Shown here piece by piece: positions 41,033 to 49,356 of a stretch of DNA of 64,000 nucleotides; position 1 is the stretch's first letter, and each line of letters starts with the position of its first letter. The stretch is from Catenovulum adriaticum. Lineage in GTDB: Bacteria; Pseudomonadota; Gammaproteobacteria; Enterobacterales; Alteromonadaceae. The position numbers were made by a program, and so were the translations under genes. Below the pieces are notes generated by a model. It was not told the origin of the DNA. It did no database searches and saw nothing but the letters and a program-made list of their open reading frames with translations. The DNA lies in the NCBI RefSeq assembly GCF_026725475.1, contig NZ_CP109965.1:1116001-1180000 (forward strand). Reading direction: 5' to 3'.

Positions 41033-41206
41033 GTAATTTAAAAGCGTTTTATTGCCGTGCAGTTTGGCTGTGCGGCATTTAGCCTTTTATTCCCTATCTG
41101 CGCAAATAATTTGAATATGTCATTTTAGTTATTTGGGTGAATGTCTTTTTGAACGCTCGGATAGCAGCTTGGTCCGCGTAATTTTATTTATGATGTAGGA
41201 TACAGC

Positions 41207-41728
41207 TTGAGTATTATATTAGGCATAGATCCAGGGTCTCGTATTACTGGATATGGGGTTATCCGCTATACAAAAAACCAATTCCAATATTTAGGCAGTG
41301 GTTGTATTCGTTTAGGTGATGCACCATTACCCGAACGTTTGATTAAAATTTTTCATGGTGTGAGTGAAATTATTCAGCAATTTCAGCCTGATTCATTTGC
41401 AATAGAACAAGTCTTTTTAGCTCATAATCCTGATTCAGCGTTAAAACTAGGTCAAGCGAGAGGCGCGGCAATCGTTGCTGCAGGGCAAGCCAACTTACAA
41501 GTTGCTGAGTTTTCTGCCAGACAAATTAAACAAGCCGTCGTCGGTAAAGGTAATGCTGAAAAAAGCCAAGTGCAGCATATGGTTTCGCATATCCTAAAAT
41601 TAAACAAAAGGCCGCAGGCCGATGCCGCAGACGCACTAGCAGTCGCCTTATGCTATGCTCATACGCGCCAAAGTTTAGTTGGACTTGCTGGGCAAGCTAG
41701 TAAAACGGTTAGGCGTCGTTTACGCTAG
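41207..41728 (+). CDS. ruvC: Holliday junction resolvase RuvC (TTG start)
   Basis: A 173-residue endonuclease that resolves Holliday junctions with RuvAB. The catalytic acidic residues are seen in ILGIDPGSRITGYG (Asp near 8), FAIEQVF (Glu near 67) and RPQADAADALAVALC (Asp near 140). The frame starts with TTG; GTAGGA at 41195-41200 is six bases upstream, and the N-terminus matches E. coli RuvC (MAIILGIDPGSR), so a TTG start is real. It lies 174 bases after aspS and 30 bases before ruvA. yebC, commonly found before ruvC, is absent here. Confidence 0.95.
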   Translation: MSIILGIDPGSRITGYGVIRYTKNQFQYLGSGCIRLGDAPLPERLIKIFHGVSEIIQQFQPDSFAIEQVFLAHNPDSALKLGQARGAAIVAAGQANLQVAEFSARQIKQAVVGKGNAEKSQVQHMVSHILKLNKRPQADAADALAVALCYAHTRQSLVGLAGQASKTVRRRLR

Positions 41729-41758
41729 ATTATTTAACTATAAATTAAAGGTAAAAGT

Positions 41759-42385
41759 ATGATCTCCAGATTAACCGGAATAATTGTTGAAAAACTGCCA
41801 CCTGAATGTGTGCTTGATGTCAATGGTGTCGGTTACGAGATCAATTTGCCAATGACGAGCTTTTATCAATTGGCAGAACTAGAGCAAACTCAAACCATAT
41901 TTATTCATCAAGTCTTTAGAGAAGATGCTCAAGCCCTGTATGGTTTTCATAACCGTTATGAACGGGATTTATTTAGAGAATTACTCAAAGCCAATGGCGT
42001 AGGCCCTAAACTCGCCTTGGCGATTTTGTCGGCGATGTCAGCGCAAGAATTTATTGCGACCGTGCAAAATGAACAAGTAAGCCGGCTGGTTAAAATACCG
42101 GGTGTCGGTAAAAAAACGGCTGAGCGTTTATTACTTGAAATGAAAGATAGGTTAGCTAAATGGCAGGCTTTAAGCGGCACTAATCAAGACTTTACAGGCT
42201 CGGTTCAAGCCGATGTGACCGACTTTTCATTGAATCAATCTCACTCGGCAAGTCAAGATGCGGTTGAAGCTTTATTAGCTTTGGGCTATAAAGCAAATCA
42301 AGCAGAAAGTGCAGTTAAAAAAGTGGCTAGCAATGATTTATCTAGCGAGCATATTATTCGTTTAGCCTTAAAGAGCATGTTGTAA
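41759..42385 (+). CDS. ruvA: Holliday junction DNA helicase subunit RuvA
   Basis: A 208-residue protein that binds four-way junctions and loads RuvB. The N-terminal OB domain (MISRLTGIIVEKLPP...), the tandem HhH region (NGVGPKLALAILSAM; IPGVGKKTAERLLLEM, about 70-125) and a C-terminal RuvB-binding helical domain (AVEALLALGYKANQAESAVKKV, given in part) are in the usual order. Only three bases separate it from ruvB. Confidence 0.96.
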   Translation: MISRLTGIIVEKLPPECVLDVNGVGYEINLPMTSFYQLAELEQTQTIFIHQVFREDAQALYGFHNRYERDLFRELLKANGVGPKLALAILSAMSAQEFIATVQNEQVSRLVKIPGVGKKTAERLLLEMKDRLAKWQALSGTNQDFTGSVQADVTDFSLNQSHSASQDAVEALLALGYKANQAESAVKKVASNDLSSEHIIRLALKSML

Positions 42386-42388
42386 ATT

Positions 42389-43405
42389 ATGATAGAAGCT
42401 GATCGCCTGATAAGCGCCGAAGTTCAAACCGAAGAAGAAGTGGTAGATAGAGCCATTAGGCCCCAAACCTTGGCTGAATATACCGGACAAAAACATGTGG
42501 TTGAGCAAATGGAAATTGCCATTCAAGCTTCTAAAAAACGTGAAGATGCACTCGACCATGTATTAATTTTTGGGCCACCAGGTCTAGGTAAAACCACACT
42601 CGCCCGAATTATTGCAAATGAAATGTCCGTGAATATTAAAACAACGTCAGGGCCAGTACTTGAAAAGGCGGGGGATTTAGCGGCACTATTAACCAGTTTA
42701 GAGCCTCATGATGTTTTATTTATTGATGAGATTCATAGGTTAAGCCCAGTTGTTGAAGAAGTTTTGTATCCTGCCATGGAAGATTACCAACTCGATATTA
42801 TGATTGGTGAAGGACCGGCGGCACGTTCTATTAAACTCGACTTACCGCCTTTTACTTTAGTCGGCGCAACGACACGCGCAGGTTCACTAACGTCGCCATT
42901 ACGAGATAGATTTGGTTTGGTACAGCGGCTAGAGTTTTATGATGTTGTGGAGCTTGAAAAAATTATTACCCGTTCAGCTTTGCATTTGCAATTGGAGCTA
43001 AGTGCTGAAGGCGCAAAAGAAATTGCGATTCGCTCCCGAGGCACCCCTAGAATTGCAAATCGTTTATTGCGCCGAGTAAGAGATTACGCTGATGTTAAAG
43101 CAGACGGTATTGCTGATGATAGAATTGCGGCAGCCGCATTAAATTTATTGAACGTCGATAATCGAGGGTTTGATTTTATGGATCGTAAATTATTAGATGC
43201 GATTATCGATAAATTTGATGGTGGGCCTGTTGGTTTAGATAATATTGCCGCAGCGATTGGGGAAGAAAAAGATACAATTGAAGATGTTATTGAACCGTTT
43301 TTAATTCAACAAGGCTTCATTCAGAGAACGCCTAGAGGCCGCATTGCAACTCAAAGAGCGTATTTACATTTTGGCTTAACTATAAAAACGGAAATACCCA
43401 AATAG
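42389..43405 (+). CDS. ruvB: Holliday junction branch-migration ATPase RuvB
   Basis: A 338-residue AAA+ motor. Walker A is GPPGLGKTTLA (about 59-69), Walker B is LFIDEIHRL (near 110), sensor 1 is GATTRAG and the arginine-finger area is LTSPLRDRFG. The C-terminal winged helix (FIQRTPRGRIATQRAYLHFG) is complete. It forms one operon with ruvA and probably ruvC. An imperfect hairpin without a T run overlaps the stop (43394-43417). Confidence 0.97.
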   Translation: MIEADRLISAEVQTEEEVVDRAIRPQTLAEYTGQKHVVEQMEIAIQASKKREDALDHVLIFGPPGLGKTTLARIIANEMSVNIKTTSGPVLEKAGDLAALLTSLEPHDVLFIDEIHRLSPVVEEVLYPAMEDYQLDIMIGEGPAARSIKLDLPPFTLVGATTRAGSLTSPLRDRFGLVQRLEFYDVVELEKIITRSALHLQLELSAEGAKEIAIRSRGTPRIANRLLRRVRDYADVKADGIADDRIAAAALNLLNVDNRGFDFMDRKLLDAIIDKFDGGPVGLDNIAAAIGEEKDTIEDVIEPFLIQQGFIQRTPRGRIATQRAYLHFGLTIKTEIPK

Positions 43406-43735
43406 CCTATTGGGTATAGTTCTCAAAATAATCACTTAAGCCAGTTGGGCTTGATAATTGTGTATTGAGTCATGTTTTCTCGTCAAAAATTAGCGTATAT
43501 TTCATTAAGCTTTAAATAGTCTAGTGGAACTTTATTAAAAATAACTTATCGAACATGATTGTTTGTTGTCAGTGGCCTGTTATTGGTGGGATAACACCTC
43601 AATTAATATGTCAATTGACTTGCACTCACTTAAGTCATTAAAATGACAACAAATATAACGTTATTATAAATTAAGTATAAGTTAGGCTAATCGCTAAATC
43701 TCATTAAATATAACAATTGCGAAGGAATTTACACA
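43406..43735 (+). other. Intergenic region between ruvB and tolQ
   Basis: 330 AT-rich bases with no open frame of note on either strand. ybgC, which often precedes tolQ, is not here. The best feature is a sigma-70 promoter candidate for the tol operon (listed separately). Confidence 0.6.
43615..43644 (+). promoter_or_regulatory. Candidate promoter of the tol-pal operon
   Basis: TTGACT (43615-43620) and TAAAAT (43639-43644) are 18 bases apart, with about 90 bases to the tolQ start. It is a plausible sigma-70 promoter but untested, and AT-rich DNA gives chance matches. Confidence 0.4.
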
Positions 43736-44446
43736 GTGTCTGCAGAAATTAGTTTTTTTGGTTTATTTATGCAAGCAAGCTTGTTGGTAAAAGCGGTTAT
43801 GATTATGTTGCTTGCCATGTCAGTTATTTCTTGGACTATGATTTTTCAACGCTCCTCAGCATTGAACAGTGCTAGCAAACAAAGCCGAGTATTTGAAGAT
43901 AGGTTTTGGTCCGGTGTTGAACTCAGTAATCTTTATCATGAAGTAACCCATAAAGTGGGGGATTTGTCTGCATCAGAAAATTTATTTAAAGCTGGTTTTA
44001 AAGAATTTGCGCGAGTTCGAAAAGGCAGTAATAGCTCACCCGAAGCTGTGATGGATGCAACTTATCGATCAATGCGAGTTAGCTTATCTCGCGAAACTGA
44101 AAAGTTAGAAACGCATTTACCTTTTTTAGCTACAGTAGGCTCAATTAGCCCATATATTGGTTTATTTGGTACGGTTTGGGGTATTATGAACGCTTTTATC
44201 GCCCTAGGCGAAGTTCAGCAAGCTACTTTAGCTATGGTGGCGCCGGGTATCGCCGAAGCCTTGATTGCTACTGCAATGGGGTTATTTGCCGCGATTCCTG
44301 CTGTTATTTCATATAATCGCTTTTCACACAAAGTTGAAAAACTGGAAAACAATCTTCATAACTTTATGGAAGAATTTTCAGCAATTTTACACCGCCAAGC
44401 AATGAGTAAACCAGCTACCAATCCTGCTAACCAACACGGAGCTTAA
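43736..44446 (+). CDS. tolQ: Tol-Pal system proton channel subunit TolQ (GTG start)
   Basis: A 236-residue inner-membrane protein of the TolQ/ExbB/MotA family. With TolR it converts proton flow into movement of TolA, needed for outer-membrane constriction at division. The first membrane helix is at about 14-36 (LLVKAVMIMLLAMSVISW); the other two are near 135-155 and 170-195 (LFGTVWGIMNAFIAL, APGIAEALIATAMGLFAAIPAV given in part). GTG at 43736 follows AAGGAA at the right spacing, and the N-terminus aligns with E. coli TolQ. Confidence 0.96.
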   Translation: MSAEISFFGLFMQASLLVKAVMIMLLAMSVISWTMIFQRSSALNSASKQSRVFEDRFWSGVELSNLYHEVTHKVGDLSASENLFKAGFKEFARVRKGSNSSPEAVMDATYRSMRVSLSRETEKLETHLPFLATVGSISPYIGLFGTVWGIMNAFIALGEVQQATLAMVAPGIAEALIATAMGLFAAIPAVISYNRFSHKVEKLENNLHNFMEEFSAILHRQAMSKPATNPANQHGA

Positions 44447-44451
44447 TTTTG

Positions 44452-44874
44452 ATGTACCAACGTAAGCGACGTAGACCTGTATCTGACATCAACGTTGTAC
44501 CCTACATTGATGTTATGCTGGTATTGCTAATTATTTTTATGGTAACCGCCCCGCTTATTACCGCTGGGGTTAATGTTGATTTACCTAAAGCAGATGCAAA
44601 CCCGTTAGCAGAAGACAGTAAACCACCCGTTGTTGTGTCGGTTACCGAAAACTATGAGTATTTTGTGACGGACGGTAATAAAAAAGAAGGGCCTATGGTG
44701 CCTCAAGAATTAGCTGCTGTAGTAGGCGCTTATTTAAAAGTTGAGCCTGATAGACCTGTGATGGTTGAAGGGGATGGGTCGGTTACCTATGATGCTGTTG
44801 TTAATTTAATGGTGCTATTGCAAAAGCAAGGCGTTGAATCTGTTGGTTTAATGACAGATCCAGCGGAGGAATAA
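44452..44874 (+). CDS. tolR: Tol-Pal system protein TolR
   Basis: A 140-residue ExbD-type protein with one N-terminal membrane helix (about 20-40; YIDVMLVLLIIFMVTAPL) carrying the conserved proton-path Asp (VVPYIDVML), and a small periplasmic domain. TTG at 44449 is also in frame, but ATG at 44452 is the likely start, with GGAG about ten bases upstream. Five bases separate it from tolQ and three from tolA. Confidence 0.95.
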   Translation: MYQRKRRRPVSDINVVPYIDVMLVLLIIFMVTAPLITAGVNVDLPKADANPLAEDSKPPVVVSVTENYEYFVTDGNKKEGPMVPQELAAVVGAYLKVEPDRPVMVEGDGSVTYDAVVNLMVLLQKQGVESVGLMTDPAEE

Positions 44875-44877
44875 ATT

Positions 44878-45801
44878 ATGTTAAGTTATCCTAATGCCAT
44901 TACTCGTTCAGTTTTAGTTCATGCCGCTATTGGTATCGTTTTAGTTTTCAGTATGGAATTTACCCCCCCTGAAAAAGAACCTAATGCACAAGCGTCGGAG
45001 CAACAGCCAGCTAAAAAAGAAGTGATTAAAGCGGTTTCTGTTGATAAAAGTGCACTTGAAAAACAAGTTCAAAAAATGCAAGCCGCAAAGGCAGCTAAAC
45101 AAGCGGCTGAAGAAAAGCGGGTTGCAGAGCTAGAGCAGCGAGCCAAAGCGGCAGAACGGGCTAGACAAGATAACGAATCTAATATTAAAAAATTAGCAGA
45201 ACAAAGAAAAAAAGCAGAAGCGCAAGCGCAAGCAGCTAAACAGCAGCAAATTAGAGAAGCGAAACGAGCAAGGGAGCTTAAAAAAGCAGCAGAACAACAA
45301 GCAGCAGAAAAACGTAAAGCGGAAGCCGAAGCTAAAAAAGCGAAAGAAGCCGCTAAAAAAGCAGCAGAAGAAGCGAAACAACGTGAAGAAGCAGCCAAAA
45401 AAGCTGAAGCTGAGCGTAAAAAACGTGAGCAAGAAGCGCGAGAGCAAGCCGAGATGCAGCGGTTGTTAGAAGAGCAAATGGCGCAAGAGCAAGCCGCTCG
45501 AGATAAACAGCGACGCCGACAAGTGCTATCAGAAAAAGATAAATATGTTGCTTTAATCCGTTCGGCAATTCAAAGTAATTTATACACTGATCCATCGTTA
45601 ACAGGCACCAGTTGTAAATTGAATATTCGTTTGGCTAATAATGGCTTTGTGACTTCTGTAAAAACGTTATCTGGCAATGCACAAACCTGCCAGGCAGCAG
45701 AAAAAGCCGTTTATAAAACCAATCAATTACCTGTGTCTCCAGATCCTGATGTGACCAGTTTATTGCGAGATATCAATTTAACCGTCGCACCTGAAAATTA
45801 A
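44878..45801 (+). CDS. tolA: Tol-Pal system protein TolA
   Basis: A 307-residue energy-transducing protein. One N-terminal membrane helix (about 10-27; ITRSVLVHAAIGIVLVFSM) is followed by a long Ala/Lys/Glu-rich helical domain II (about 50-220) that spans the periplasm. The C-terminal domain III (about 225-307; KYVALIRSAIQSNLY ... GTSCKLNIRLANNGFV) has a disulphide-type Cys pair and binds Pal and TolB. It is shorter than E. coli TolA (421) mostly in domain II. The low-complexity middle generates long open frames on the other strand that are not genes. Confidence 0.95.
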   Translation: MLSYPNAITRSVLVHAAIGIVLVFSMEFTPPEKEPNAQASEQQPAKKEVIKAVSVDKSALEKQVQKMQAAKAAKQAAEEKRVAELEQRAKAAERARQDNESNIKKLAEQRKKAEAQAQAAKQQQIREAKRARELKKAAEQQAAEKRKAEAEAKKAKEAAKKAAEEAKQREEAAKKAEAERKKREQEAREQAEMQRLLEEQMAQEQAARDKQRRRQVLSEKDKYVALIRSAIQSNLYTDPSLTGTSCKLNIRLANNGFVTSVKTLSGNAQTCQAAEKAVYKTNQLPVSPDPDVTSLLRDINLTVAPEN

Positions 45802-45820
45802 TAAAATTAAGAGTGATATC

Positions 45821-47164
45821 ATGAAACGTATATTATTATCTATATCAATGTTGTTAACGGCTTTTTCAAGCCAAGCGGCTATTGATATATTAATTACAGA
45901 AGGCTTAGATAGCGCGCAGCCAATTGCGGTTGTGCCTTTTGAATACAATGGCACCCAGAACTTACCGCAAAATGTGTCTAAAATTATTTCGGCGGACTTA
46001 AGCAGAAGTGGCAAGTTTAACCCAATTCAACCCGAACAAATGCCTCAGCGCCCGGTGCAAGTTGATAGTATTGATTTTAGTGCTTGGGCCGAAAAAAACA
46101 TAGACACTATCGTTATTGGTCAACTTAAAGATGTTCGACCAGGTTTGTTTGTCGCACAATATCAAATTATTGATATTGTTAGAGGGCAAGTCACTGGTGG
46201 TGGTTCACAAATGTTGAGCGGTGGTGAATTAGTGCAATCAGACGACCATATTGTGTTTGAAAGCCGTCCCATCCAGTTTGAAGTGTCTGATTTTCGCCGA
46301 GTAGCCCATGCAATGAGCGACCGAATTTTTGAACAGCTAACCGGGATTAAAGGGGCATTTCAAACTAAAATTGCCTATGTATTAGTCGATGATACTCAAT
46401 CAAGGCCTTATAAATTAGTGATATCAGACTATGATGGTTTTAATGAACAAGAAATTGTTCGTAGTAAAGAGCCCTTAATGTCACCTACTTGGTCTCCAGA
46501 CGCCACAAAATTAGCTTATGTGACCTTTGAGAATCGACAAGCACAAATTTTCATTCATGATTTATATTCAGGCTCTCGTGAAATGATAGCCTCTTACCCA
46601 GGCATAAATGGAGCCCCAAGCTGGTCACCAGATGGTTCAAAAATGGCTATGGTATTGTCAAAAGATGGTAACCCAGAACTTTATGTAATGGATCTACTAA
46701 CACGCAAACTCAGCCGTTTAACCAATAATAGAACCATAGATACAGAGCCGAATTGGTCACCAGACGGAGAAAACTTAGTTTTTTCATCTGAACGTGGTGG
46801 TCGTGCTCAGCTCTATCAAATTAATGTGAATAGTGGTACAGTTAAGCGTTTAACTTTTACCGGTGAAATGAATTTAGGCGGCTCATATACGCCTGACGGA
46901 AAAAGCTTAATCATGGTTAATCGCACTCGGGGCAACTATCATATTGCTAAGCAAGATTTGCGAAGTGGCGCGCTGCAAGTATTAACTAAAACCCATTTGG
47001 ATGAGTCGCCTAGTTTCTCTCCAAACGGAAATATGATAATTTATAGTACGTTACATGGGCAAAATCAGGTACTTGCTTTGGTTTCAGTAGATGGACGATT
47101 TAAAGCTCGTTTGCCTGCAGGGGTAGGGCAAGTTAAGTCGCCATCGTGGTCGCCTTATATGTAA
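45821..47164 (+). CDS. tolB: Tol-Pal system beta-propeller protein TolB
   Basis: A 447-residue periplasmic protein. The signal peptide is cut after FSSQA (about 19), domain 1 (about 20-165) is alpha/beta and the C-terminal part is a six-blade propeller with repeated PxWSPDG units (SPTWSPDATKLAYVT, APSWSPDGSKMAMV, EPNWSPDGENLVFSS, ...). It binds Pal and the TolA C-terminus. TolB lies 19 bases after tolA. Confidence 0.96.
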   Translation: MKRILLSISMLLTAFSSQAAIDILITEGLDSAQPIAVVPFEYNGTQNLPQNVSKIISADLSRSGKFNPIQPEQMPQRPVQVDSIDFSAWAEKNIDTIVIGQLKDVRPGLFVAQYQIIDIVRGQVTGGGSQMLSGGELVQSDDHIVFESRPIQFEVSDFRRVAHAMSDRIFEQLTGIKGAFQTKIAYVLVDDTQSRPYKLVISDYDGFNEQEIVRSKEPLMSPTWSPDATKLAYVTFENRQAQIFIHDLYSGSREMIASYPGINGAPSWSPDGSKMAMVLSKDGNPELYVMDLLTRKLSRLTNNRTIDTEPNWSPDGENLVFSSERGGRAQLYQINVNSGTVKRLTFTGEMNLGGSYTPDGKSLIMVNRTRGNYHIAKQDLRSGALQVLTKTHLDESPSFSPNGNMIIYSTLHGQNQVLALVSVDGRFKARLPAGVGQVKSPSWSPYM

Positions 47165-47226
47165 ACCATTTTTTAACTTTATTTATATCAATAATTTAAC
47201 TTATATCAATAATAAGGAAAAAGCAC

Positions 47227-47772
47227 ATGCAAGCTAAGCAATTATTAAAATATTTGGTTGTTGTTCTTCCTATGTTAACAGCAGCTTGTTCAACTACCAC
47301 GGGTGAAGATCAAACAGCAGGTACCAATAGCTCAGAAACCACAACAGGTGCAATGTCTGGAAATGACGACGGCGTTGAAGTAATGACGCTAGAGAAAAAA
47401 CGTCAAATGGAAATCGAAGCTGAAGAAAGAAAGCAGGCAGCATTGCGTCAAACAAATATGTTATTTTTTGAGTTTGATGGTACCAGTATTCAAGCTAAAT
47501 ATTTTGAAGTATTAGAGGCGCACTCTGCGTATTTACGTGCTAATCCAAGCGCTAAAGTTGTTATTGAAGGACATGCTGATGAGCGTGGTACGCCAGAATA
47601 CAATATTGCATTAGGCGAGCGTCGTGCAAAAAGTGTTGCTAAATATTTACAAAATTTAGGTGTTATGTCTTCACAAATCTCAACGGTGAGCTATGGTGAG
47701 GAAAAAGCACTAGATAAATCTCGTACGGAAGCTGCGTTTGCTAAAAATCGTCGCGCTGTATTAGTTTATTAA
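47227..47772 (+). CDS. pal: Peptidoglycan-associated lipoprotein Pal
   Basis: A 181-residue outer-membrane lipoprotein. The lipobox is LTAAC (Cys near 21); a Ser/Thr/Asp-rich linker precedes the OmpA-like domain (about 75-181). That domain has the peptidoglycan-binding VIEGHADERGTPEYN and LGERRAKSVAKYL. Pal anchors the outer membrane to the cell wall and is collected at the septum by TolA/TolB. Confidence 0.96.
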   Translation: MQAKQLLKYLVVVLPMLTAACSTTTGEDQTAGTNSSETTTGAMSGNDDGVEVMTLEKKRQMEIEAEERKQAALRQTNMLFFEFDGTSIQAKYFEVLEAHSAYLRANPSAKVVIEGHADERGTPEYNIALGERRAKSVAKYLQNLGVMSSQISTVSYGEEKALDKSRTEAAFAKNRRAVLVY

Positions 47773-47795
47773 TATTATCGGATAAGCGAATATTT

Positions 47796-48581
47796 ATGAA
47801 TAAGCTATTTACCGTAATGGCTTTGAGCATGGGAGTGGCGTCTGTAACGTGCACTCCTGCTGTTTATGCTGAACGAAATATGTCATTAGGTGAGCGTATT
47901 GAACAGTTAGAGCGTTCAGTGGATGCTAGAAGCCGCTCTCAAGCACAAATGAGCCAGCAAGTTGATTCATTGCAAGGTGAAATCGCGCAACTCAGAGGCA
48001 TTAGCGAAGAGTATAATTATAAGCTTTCGCAAATTCTTGAACGCCAACGCGAGCTTTATCAAGAGTTTGATAAACTGTCACAATTGACTCAACAAATGGG
48101 CCAGCTTAATCAAAATCAAAGCAATGGTTCGGATCAAGGTTTTGGGTTATCTAATAACCAAGGCAGTTCTGGAACAGGTAATGATAATTCCTCATATTCA
48201 AGTAACATGAGTGAGAATCAAGCTTATGACAAAGCCGTTAACTTGGTATTAAAAGACAAACGGTATGAGCAAGCCATACCTGAGTTTCAAACCTTTATTC
48301 AGCAATACCCAAACTCTATTTATCAGCCAAATGCGCATTATTGGTTAGGGCAGCTTTTATTTACCAAAGGTCAATATGACGAAGCCGCTAGTAGTTTTAA
48401 TACAGTGGTTGAACGTTATACAGATTCAAATAAAAGACCAGACGCGTTATTTAAATTAGGCATGGTTGCTCAAAAATTAAATAAGCCAAGCTTAGCTAAA
48501 CAAAAGTATCAACAAGCTATTTCTGAATATCCAGATTCAACAGCTGCTAAATTGGCTAGAACTCGACTTTCAGGCTTATAA
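47796..48581 (+). CDS. cpoB: Cell division coordinator CpoB (YbgF)
   Basis: A 261-residue periplasmic protein. Signal peptide to about residue 25 (AVYA), an N-terminal coiled coil (about 30-100; LGERIEQLERSVDARSRS...), an Asn/Ser/Gly-rich linker and a C-terminal TPR domain (about 140-261; YDKAVNLVLKDKRYEQAIPEF ... ALFKLGMVAQKL). CpoB ties Tol-driven constriction to PBP1B peptidoglycan synthesis. It is the last gene of the Tol operon. Confidence 0.94.
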   Translation: MNKLFTVMALSMGVASVTCTPAVYAERNMSLGERIEQLERSVDARSRSQAQMSQQVDSLQGEIAQLRGISEEYNYKLSQILERQRELYQEFDKLSQLTQQMGQLNQNQSNGSDQGFGLSNNQGSSGTGNDNSSYSSNMSENQAYDKAVNLVLKDKRYEQAIPEFQTFIQQYPNSIYQPNAHYWLGQLLFTKGQYDEAASSFNTVVERYTDSNKRPDALFKLGMVAQKLNKPSLAKQKYQQAISEYPDSTAAKLARTRLSGL

Positions 48582-48712
48582 AAAATTAAACGGTGATCGA
48601 AACTGTTTTTTTTTGTTTTGGTCGCTAATTGTTTGATTTTTGAGCCTTTTCGGTCTTTTTATAACCGATTATCAAAAAAATAATTTTTTTACTAAAAAAA
48701 ATGAAATTTTTG

Positions 48713-48748
48713 TTGCGTTCAACTCGTATATCAGTATCATACGCCCCC
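48713..48748 (+). promoter_or_regulatory. Promoter of the tRNA-Lys cluster
   Basis: TTGCGT (48713-48718), a 16-base spacer and TATCAT (48735-48740) are followed by ACGCCCCCG. The GC-rich discriminator and short spacer match the rRNA P1 promoter in this window (GCGCCCCC), as expected for growth-rate-controlled stable RNA. Confidence 0.65.
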
Positions 48749-48796
48749 GTTAGCAAGCAGGGCGAAAGCTTAGTAAACTAACAATTTTAATTAAGT

Positions 48797-48872
48797 GGGT
48801 CATTAGCTCAGTTGGTAGAGCAGTGGACTTTTAATCCATTTGTCGTTGGTTCGAATCCAACATGACCCACCA
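48797..48872 (+). tRNA. lysT: tRNA-Lys (anticodon TTT), copy 1
   Basis: A complete 76-base cloverleaf with an encoded CCA. The acceptor stem is GGGTCAT with ATGACCC, the D-loop AGCTCAGTTGGTAGAGC, the anticodon loop CTTTTAA (anticodon TTT) and the T-loop GGTTCGAATCC. First of four copies. In E. coli a tRNA-Lys/Val cluster also follows cpoB, so the position is conserved. Confidence 0.97.
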
Positions 48873-48909
48873 CTTAATTAATATGCACAACCCTATAAAA
48901 AGTATTAGC

Positions 48910-48985
48910 GGGTCATTAGCTCAGTTGGTAGAGCAGTGGACTTTTAATCCATTTGTCGTTGGTTCGAATCCAACATGACCCACCA
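48910..48985 (+). tRNA. tRNA-Lys (anticodon TTT), copy 2
   Basis: Identical over 76 bases to copy 1, including the encoded CCA. The 37-base spacer from copy 1 has no promoter, so it is made by processing of a joint transcript. Confidence 0.96.
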
Positions 48986-49023
48986 CTTTTTATGTTTAAA
49001 TATCCCTACTAAATCTTAGTATC

Positions 49024-49099
49024 GGGTCATTAGCTCAGTTGGTAGAGCAGTGGACTTTTAATCCATTTGTCGTTGGTTCGAATCCAACATGACCCACCA
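49024..49099 (+). tRNA. tRNA-Lys (anticodon TTT), copy 3
   Basis: Identical over 76 bases to copy 1. It is separated from copy 2 by 38 bases that resemble the next spacer. Confidence 0.96.
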
Positions 49100-49137
49100 C
49101 TTTTTATATTTAAACATCCTTACTAAATATTAGTATT

Positions 49138-49213
49138 GGGTCATTAGCTCAGTTGGTAGAGCAGTGGACTTTTAATCCATTTGTCGTTGGTTCGAATCCA
49201 ACATGACCCACCA
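49138..49213 (+). tRNA. tRNA-Lys (anticodon TTT), copy 4
   Basis: Identical over 76 bases to copy 1. It is the last of the array. I see no clear hairpin terminator between it and argJ, only T-rich sequence. Confidence 0.96.
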
Positions 49214-49356
49214 TCTCCTTAGATTTTAAAGTTCTGTCTTTCTTTTGTTATTACACTCAGTATTTTTATTATTTTTAATTATTAATAAGTTTCTTTTGCA
49301 TCTGCCCTCGGCTCTTTGTAAAATTTGCCGATTATTATTATTTTTGTAGAACTAAA

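Larger units (their letters stand above)
48797..49213 (+). repeat. Tandem array of four tRNA-Lys units
   Basis: Four identical 76-base tRNA genes start at 48797, 48910, 49024 and 49138, a period of 113-114 bases. The spacers after copies 2 and 3 are also alike (CACTTTTTAT...TTTAAA.ATCC.TACTAAAT.TTAGTAT), so whole units were duplicated recently or kept alike by recombination. The first spacer differs more. No integrase or attachment-site duplicate is nearby. Confidence 0.9.

Noticed and set aside
45069..45595. Long Ala/Ser/Phe/Cys-rich frames on the minus strand of tolA
   Set aside because: They mirror the Ala/Lys/Glu low-complexity helix of TolA; composition is an artefact of the repeated GCA/AAA codons.
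48797..49213. Regular repeats with a 113-114-base period considered as a CRISPR array
   Set aside because: The repeated part is a 76-base tRNA-Lys cloverleaf with CCA; spacers are similar to one another rather than unique, and no cas gene is present.
48797..49356. tRNA-Lys array considered as an attachment site for an integrated element
   Set aside because: No integrase, no displaced 3' tRNA fragment and no foreign-looking genes on either side; the flanking genes cpoB and argJ are ordinary chromosomal genes.
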